64,000 bases of DNA, taken from positions 43,018 to 107,017 of the forward strand of contig JFBG01000023.1 in assembly GCA_000583135.1 (NCBI GenBank). The letters run 5' to 3'. Every line of letters starts with the position of its first letter. The first letter of the stretch is position 1. The position numbers and the translations under genes were made by a program. Below are positions 58,464 to 64,000 of the stretch, in pieces. Origin of the DNA: Thioalkalivibrio sp. HK1. Lineage in GTDB: Bacteria > Pseudomonadota > Gammaproteobacteria > HK1. The notes under the pieces are model-generated. The model was not told the origin of the DNA. It searched no databases and was given only the letters and a program-made list of their open reading frames with translations.

Positions 58464-61400
58464 ATGACCGAGCGGCTTGTGGCAACGATCGAACATCGGT
58501 GTCGATCGGCGATGAAAAAAATCCCGACCATTCTCTTTGCGATCGCCCTAGGACTCATGCTTGCCGATTCCGCATGGGCACAGCAAAAGTCCTTCGTCAT
58601 CTCCGAAGACGACCTGAATCTCACGGAAGGAGGCATGTTCTCCTTCTCGATGAGGCTCAGCTCCCAGCCGACCGGCGATGTGACGGTGACGGTCGAACCT
58701 GCGCAAAGTGCTCTGTTGGAAGTCAATACCAGCATCATAACGAACGGGGTGCAAAACTCCAACGCCAACAAGACATCCACACTGACCTTCACCACCTCGA
58801 ACTGGAACGAGGATCAAACGGTAACGCTCTTCTCCATCAGGGATTCGAATTCCGATGATGAGAGCACCCAAGTCAACTTGAGCGCATCCGGCGGAGGGTT
58901 CGACGCCGCCACCGGCAAGGTGATGGTTTCGGTCATGGATGCCGATGCCGGCGGATTGGTGATATCGAAACAGTGGCTCGGATATGTCCTTTACGATGGT
59001 AATAGTTTCATCGCTGCTTTCCACACTCAGGAGATCGCAGAACAGTTCAGGGAAGCGATACGCACAGATAATCTGGCCGCATCTAGTGAGATTGTCTTCA
59101 ATCGTAGCAAGACTTCTGCACATCAAGGAAGATACGAATTCACGGTGAAGTTGGCGTCGCAGCCGAAAGCCGGCACCAAGACGACGGTGGAAGCGATCAG
59201 CGACAACCCGGCATGGATTAAAGTCACCCCCAAGGTCCTTGAGTGGACCCCGGAACAATGGAATCAAACCAAGACATTTACGATAGCGCGGTCGCTGAAC
59301 CATTCTATTGCCGGCCAACAACAGCAGCAAGGCGACCACGTGGGTCAGATATCATTGGTTCGCCGGATCAAAGACGATGACGCCCAAGGAAGCGATCAAG
59401 GCGTCTACCAAGGCACCGGTATCGTCGACATCGATATCATCGATTGGAGACAAGCCGCCGGTGGGGTGACGCTATTGTCAACCTCGGCCAATCTCTCCCC
59501 GGGCAGCGTCGGCACTGCGGCCTTGTCGATGGTGGGCAAAAACAATCCTTTCGGGGATTGGATCGAGATCGAAGCCTCCATCCCGAACGAGGATAAAAGC
59601 AGGCTGGATATCGTGGGAACCAAGAAGCGTATTTATTACCGTCAGAACGATAATCATCACCTCTTTCAAAATTTCAAGTTTCGGGCCAAGGAAGATGCGG
59701 ATATCGATAACAACATCGCCCAGGTGAGGTTCGATGTCGAAGAGCAACAAGATGGCGAGAGCCAGTACCGCGCAGCAAAACCGATCGTCTATGTCTATAT
59801 CGAAGACCGGACGATTCCGTCTTTGCGGATCGCTCGCAACGCCCCCACCGATCATCCGGGCAATCCCGTTGAGACAAGCACCGCCACCATCAAGGTGAAA
59901 CTCAGCGCACCGCCGGCGATGACCACGCTCGGCGGCATACCGGGAAAGACTTTCGTATCCGTCGAATCTGCCGATACATCGCTGTTGACGATCTCCCCTG
60001 CCACCTTGGAATTCACCAGAGATAACTGGAATCAAGATCAGACGCTCACGCTCACGGGGGTGGATGACATAGACGCCTTGAACGAGGCGGTCAAAGTCAC
60101 GTTCGTGGCCAAGGACGGGCGTTTCGACGAGGCCTCCGGCGGCCCCGTCGATGTGAAGGCCACCGAAACCATCAGCGTTTTCGATGACGATGCGAGATTC
60201 GTCCTATCGAAGAGCACGCTGTCCATCGGCGAAGGCGGCAACGACACCTTCATGGTGAAACTCAAAGGAAGACCCTCGGGGAACGTCGATGCCGCCCTTT
60301 CCAGCAGCGATATCGGGGCGATGACATTTTCCCCCGCAAAACTGACGTTCACGAATTCCAACTGGAACACCGATCAAACCGTGACCGTCAACGGCGTTCA
60401 GGACTTCGATGCCACCGATGAGCGCGTGAGTCTGAACCTGCTCGCATCCGGAGCCCAAGAGTTCGTGGGAAAACAAGCCACCGCGACGATCGATATCGAC
60501 GACGACGAGAGCGTCGGTTTGGAAATCGACCCCGCGACGGGCCTGTCCGTGGCCGAAGGTCGCAGCAAGTCATTCACGGTGGAGTTGACGAGCAAGCCGA
60601 CCGGTGCCGTGACGGTGAGCGTATCCCAAACCGGCACCGCCAATGACGACATCAGCGCAAGCCCCGCTTCGTTGTCCTTCACGGCCTTGAACTGGGACCA
60701 ACCCCAGACCGTGACGGTGAGCGCGGCCCAAGACGACGATGCATCGGATGAAAGCACGAACTTCGAGTTGAACGCATCGGGAGCGGACTACGAGAATGTG
60801 TCGGGGAACGTTGCCGTGAGGGTTGACGACGACGATATGCCGGGGCTGACACTCTCCCTTGACGACATCGGCGTGACCGAAGGCAGTTCCAACTCGTTCA
60901 CGGTGAAACTCGATACCAAGCCGAGCGATGACGTGACGGTGAACTTGGCTCAACCGGCAGACACGACCAACGACGATATCAGCATAAGCGCGGTCTCCCT
61001 TACCTTCACTTCATCGAACTGGAATGTGGAACAGACGGTGACGGTGAGCGCGGCCGAGGATGACGATACGGAAGCCGACAGCACAACCGTCAAGCTGAGC
61101 GCTTCGGGAGCGGATTACGGCAATGTCTCGAAAGATCTGGCCGTGAGGGTAACGGATAACGACAACCCGGGCTTGACGCTCTCTTCCACCGACATCGACG
61201 TCAACGAAGGCAGCACCAATACCTTCACGGTGGCGTTGGCCACACAACCAAGCGGGACGGTGACGGTGGCGCTGGCGCAAAGCGATCCGGCCAACGCCGA
61301 TGTGACGGTGGACAACGCATCGCTGACATTCACGACCTCCGACTGGGGCACTGCGCAAACGGTAACGGTGAGGGCAGCCCACGACGATGATGCATCGAAC

Positions 61401-64000
61401 GAAAGCGCCACCTTCAAGCTGAACGCATCGGGCGCCGACTACAACGACATTTCGGTGGACGTGGACATCGATGTCACGGATGACGACGAGATCGGTCTGA
61501 ATCTTCCGTCGAATGCCGTGGCACTCACCGAGCAAGGTACCGCCACCTTCGACGTGACATTGACGGCGCGGCCGAGCGCGAATGTGACGGTCACGCTGAC
61601 CCAACCGACCAACACCGACGTCGAGTTGGACACCGACGCCAACGAAGACGGTAACCAGACAACGCTGATCTTCACGCCTTCCAACTGGAATACGGCACAG
61701 ACGGTCACGGTGAGCGCGGCCGGGGACTTCGATACTTCGAACGAGAATGCGAGCATCCCCGTTTCGGCTTCGGGCGGCGGTTATGACAGTGCCACCGGCA
61801 CGGTGAACGTGCGCGTGACGGACGACGATGCGGGGGTCCTGACCCTCCCCTCCGCTGCCGTCACGGTAACCGAGGGAAGCACCGCAACGTTCGATGTGCG
61901 GCTCTCGGCGGAGCCGACCGCGAACGTAACGGTCACGCTGACCCAACCGACCAATACCGATGCGTCTTTGAACAAGATCTCGCTCATCTTCACGAGCACC
62001 AACTGGAATACGGCACAGACGGTCACGGTGAGCGCTGCCGAGGACGGTGATACCACCAACGAAAGCACGAGCATTTCTCTGTCGGCCACCGGCGGTGGCT
62101 ATCACGATGCGGTCGGCACGGTGAGCATCGAGATAACGGACGACGATGCGGGCTCTTTGACCCTCCCGTCGAATAACGTTGCGCTCACCGAGGGCCAAAC
62201 CACCACCTTCGATGTGCGCCTGTCGGCGCAACCGAGCGCGAACGTAACGGTCACGCTGACCCAACCGACCGACAACGATGTCAAGTTGGACACCGACGCC
62301 AACGAAACCGGCAACCAAACAACGCTGATCTTCACCGCTTCCAACTGGAACGTGGCCCGAAGCGTCACATTGAGCGCGGCCGAGGACTTCGACACCGCCG
62401 ACGAGACCACGAGCATCTCGGTTTCGGCATCGGGCGGCGGCTATGGCGATGCAAGAGGCACGGTCGGCATCGACTTGACGGACGACGATGCGGGCCATTT
62501 GACTCTCCCCTCGGCTGCCGTGGTCATCGTCGAGGGCGGTACCGCCACCTTCGATGTGAAACTGACCGCGCCGCCAAGCGCAACCGTAACGCTCACCCTG
62601 CCCCAACCGGATAACACCGACATCACGCTGGATACCGATTCCGTCGCCTCCGGTAATCAGACAACCCTGACCTTCACCACATCGAACTGGAATACGGCCC
62701 AGACGGTCACGGTGAACGCAGCCGAAGACGCAGATACCGCCAACGAAAGCGCGACCATCTCCGTTTCCGCCTCGGGCGGTGGCTATGACGACGCCACCGG
62801 TACGGTCGGCATCGCCTTGACCGACAACGACGGGGGAGCCGCCTTGGTCCTCCCAACCCAACCCGTTGCACTCACCGAGGGTTCTACGACCACCTTCGAT
62901 GTGAAACTGACCGAGCGGCCGAGCGGGGATGTGACGGTCACGCTGACCCAACCGACCAGCCCCGACATCAGTCTGGACACCGATACCGTCGCCGGCGGCG
63001 ACCAGACAACCCTGACCTTCACGACTTCCAACTGGAACATGGTCCAAAGGGTCGAGTTGAGCGCAGCCGAAGACTTCGACACCACCGACGAAAGCGAGAC
63101 CATCTCCGTCTCCGCCTCGGGCGGCGGCTACGACAGTGCGAGAGGCACGGTGAGCATCGCCTTGACGGACGACGATGCGGGCTCTTTGAACCTCCCCTCG
63201 GCTGCCGTGGTCATCGTCGAGGGCGGTACCGCCACCTTCGATGTGAAACTGACCGCGCGGCCAAGCGCAACCGTAACGCTCACCTTGCGCCAACCGGATA
63301 ACACCGACATCAAGTTGGATACTGATAGCGGCGCCTCGGGCAATCAGACAACCCTGCTCTTCACGACCTCCAACTGGAATAGCGCCCAACGAGTGACGGT
63401 CAGCGCCGCCGAAGACCCCGATACCGCCAACGAAAGCGCGAGCATCTCCGTTTCCGCCTCGGGCGGCGGCTACGGCGATGCCACCGGCACGGTCGGCATC
63501 GCCTTGACCGACAACGACGGGGGAGCGGCCTTGGTCCTCCCGACCCAGTCCGTTGCGCTCACCGAGGGTTCTACGGCCACCTTCGATGTGAAACTGACCG
63601 AGCGGCCGAGCGGGGATGTGACGGTCACGCTGACCCAACCGACCAACCCCGACATCGGTCTGGACACCGATACCGTCGCCGACGGCGAGCAGACAACGCT
63701 GACCTTCACGACTTCCAACTGGAACGCAGCCCAAAGGGTCACATTGAGCGCGGCCGAAGACGGCGACACCACCGACGAAAGCGAGACCATCTCCGTCTCC
63801 GCCTCGGGAGGTGGCTACGACAGTGCCAGAGGCACGGTGAGCATTGCCTTGACGGACGACGATGCCGGCCTTTTGACCCTTCCCCCGGCTGCCGTGGCGC
63901 TCGACGAGGGCGGTACCGCCACTTTCGATGTGCGGTTGTCTGCGAGACCGACGGGATCGGTCACGGTCACGCTGGCCCAGCCGAGCAATGGCGACGTCAA
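58464..64000 (+). CDS. Second giant Calx-beta-like repeat protein, N-terminal part
   Basis: The frame is open from ATG 58464 to the window end (about 1845 codons) and continues beyond it. ATG 58464 follows AAGGAA. ATG 58512 in the same frame gives a cleaner signal peptide, MKKIPTILFAIALGLMLADS, cleaved after AWA. At least 14 repeats of the kind found in the preceding giant protein are visible (TTSNWNxxQTVTVSAAEDDD). Residues about 150-450 are an atypical segment with Gln-rich GQQQQQG and no clear repeat. From about 62450 the repeats are almost identical in DNA. Tandem position and shared domain type point to gene duplication. The C-terminus and any anchor lie outside the window. Confidence 0.88.
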   Translation, partial: MTERLVATIEHRCRSAMKKIPTILFAIALGLMLADSAWAQQKSFVISEDDLNLTEGGMFSFSMRLSSQPTGDVTVTVEPAQSALLEVNTSIITNGVQNSNANKTSTLTFTTSNWNEDQTVTLFSIRDSNSDDESTQVNLSASGGGFDAATGKVMVSVMDADAGGLVISKQWLGYVLYDGNSFIAAFHTQEIAEQFREAIRTDNLAASSEIVFNRSKTSAHQGRYEFTVKLASQPKAGTKTTVEAISDNPAWIKVTPKVLEWTPEQWNQTKTFTIARSLNHSIAGQQQQQGDHVGQISLVRRIKDDDAQGSDQGVYQGTGIVDIDIIDWRQAAGGVTLLSTSANLSPGSVGTAALSMVGKNNPFGDWIEIEASIPNEDKSRLDIVGTKKRIYYRQNDNHHLFQNFKFRAKEDADIDNNIAQVRFDVEEQQDGESQYRAAKPIVYVYIEDRTIPSLRIARNAPTDHPGNPVETSTATIKVKLSAPPAMTTLGGIPGKTFVSVESADTSLLTISPATLEFTRDNWNQDQTLTLTGVDDIDALNEAVKVTFVAKDGRFDEASGGPVDVKATETISVFDDDARFVLSKSTLSIGEGGNDTFMVKLKGRPSGNVDAALSSSDIGAMTFSPAKLTFTNSNWNTDQTVTVNGVQDFDATDERVSLNLLASGAQEFVGKQATATIDIDDDESVGLEIDPATGLSVAEGRSKSFTVELTSKPTGAVTVSVSQTGTANDDISASPASLSFTALNWDQPQTVTVSAAQDDDASDESTNFELNASGADYENVSGNVAVRVDDDDMPGLTLSLDDIGVTEGSSNSFTVKLDTKPSDDVTVNLAQPADTTNDDISISAVSLTFTSSNWNVEQTVTVSAAEDDDTEADSTTVKLSASGADYGNVSKDLAVRVTDNDNPGLTLSSTDIDVNEGSTNTFTVALATQPSGTVTVALAQSDPANADVTVDNASLTFTTSDWGTAQTVTVRAAHDDDASNESATFKLNASGADYNDISVDVDIDVTDDDEIGLNLPSNAVALTEQGTATFDVTLTARPSANVTVTLTQPTNTDVELDTDANEDGNQTTLIFTPSNWNTAQTVTVSAAGDFDTSNENASIPVSASGGGYDSATGTVNVRVTDDDAGVLTLPSAAVTVTEGSTATFDVRLSAEPTANVTVTLTQPTNTDASLNKISLIFTSTNWNTAQTVTVSAAEDGDTTNESTSISLSATGGGYHDAVGTVSIEITDDDAGSLTLPSNNVALTEGQTTTFDVRLSAQPSANVTVTLTQPTDNDVKLDTDANETGNQTTLIFTASNWNVARSVTLSAAEDFDTADETTSISVSASGGGYGDARGTVGIDLTDDDAGHLTLPSAAVVIVEGGTATFDVKLTAPPSATVTLTLPQPDNTDITLDTDSVASGNQTTLTFTTSNWNTAQTVTVNAAEDADTANESATISVSASGGGYDDATGTVGIALTDNDGGAALVLPTQPVALTEGSTTTFDVKLTERPSGDVTVTLTQPTSPDISLDTDTVAGGDQTTLTFTTSNWNMVQRVELSAAEDFDTTDESETISVSASGGGYDSARGTVSIALTDDDAGSLNLPSAAVVIVEGGTATFDVKLTARPSATVTLTLRQPDNTDIKLDTDSGASGNQTTLLFTTSNWNSAQRVTVSAAEDPDTANESASISVSASGGGYGDATGTVGIALTDNDGGAALVLPTQSVALTEGSTATFDVKLTERPSGDVTVTLTQPTNPDIGLDTDTVADGEQTTLTFTTSNWNAAQRVTLSAAEDGDTTDESETISVSASGGGYDSARGTVSIALTDDDAGLLTLPPAAVALDEGGTATFDVRLSARPTGSVTVTLAQPSNGDV
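62451..64000 (+). repeat. 687-bp higher-order tandem duplication
   Basis: Two-domain blocks of 687 bp (229 codons) repeat in frame: 62451-63137, 63138-63824, and a third that starts at 63825 and leaves the window. Landmarks such as TGGTCATCGTCGAGGGCGGT (62521 and 63208) and CCGACAACGACGGGGGAG (62821 and 63508) are exactly 687 bases apart. Near-identity shows a recent event. Confidence 0.92.

Noticed and set aside
61011..63734. 907-codon minus-strand frame in the second giant gene
   Set aside because: Its apparent repeats (GRLGQRDRHI and similar) are the reverse complement of the Calx-beta-like coding repeats. The + strand has the signal peptide, ribosome site and domain sense.

Overview
The window is chromosomal DNA of a fairly GC-rich gammaproteobacterium. 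Two conserved gene orders support this. One is bamA-skp-lpxD-fabZ-lpxA-lpxB-rnhB-dnaE-accA at the left. The other is uvrY-uvrC-pgsA-tRNAGly-tRNACys-tRNALeu near 43-48 kb, the arrangement of the Escherichia coli uvrY...leuZ operon. Lipid A genes and a BamA C-terminus show a Gram-negative outer membrane. The genus cannot be named from sequence alone.

Layout. 1-11.3 kb: envelope biogenesis and replication genes on the + strand (bamA end, skp, an in-frame lpxD-fabZ fusion, lpxA, lpxB, rnhB, dnaE, accA, ppsR), ending in a ten-copy 11-bp tandem repeat. 11.6-14.7 kb: the tRNA-modification genes tilS and mtaB. 14.9-21.8 kb, minus strand: mug, a split B12-dependent ribonucleotide reductase (nrdJa/nrdJb), acpH and ccmI. 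22.4-25.7 kb: a TVP38-flavoprotein fusion and an ACC deaminase. 25.7-31.5 kb: a gene-poor, AT-richer accessory stretch with a tyrosine recombinase and a translationally coupled AlbA/ATPase-ParA pair. 31.6-41 kb: a cyclopropane-synthase-like methyltransferase paired with a geranylgeranyl-reductase-type flavoprotein, an ABC-F protein, an AT-richer GIY-YIG/RAMA-like/DUF4357 protein, a GST and a DUF488 protein. 40.3-43 kb: a ferredoxin reductase-ferredoxin-moaA operon.

The most striking RNA feature is at 43.3-43.9 kb. The tRNA-Leu(UAA) gene is split by a 468-nt group I intron. Its P1 helix, GAAA-capped P2, P/Q/R/S core elements and terminal G can all be read directly. The same operon carries a strong intrinsic-terminator hairpin between tRNA-Gly and tRNA-Cys, and a UvrY/GacA homologue whose receiver domain has lost the phospho-accepting aspartate.

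The last 15 kb hold two consecutive giant secreted proteins built from Calx-beta-like ~110-residue repeats. The first is 3134 aa with 25 repeats and ends in a duplicated cysteine-containing domain. The second runs off the window and contains a near-identical 687-bp higher-order duplication. Between them lies a structured, possibly regulatory RNA element. These proteins are probably surface or matrix adhesins.
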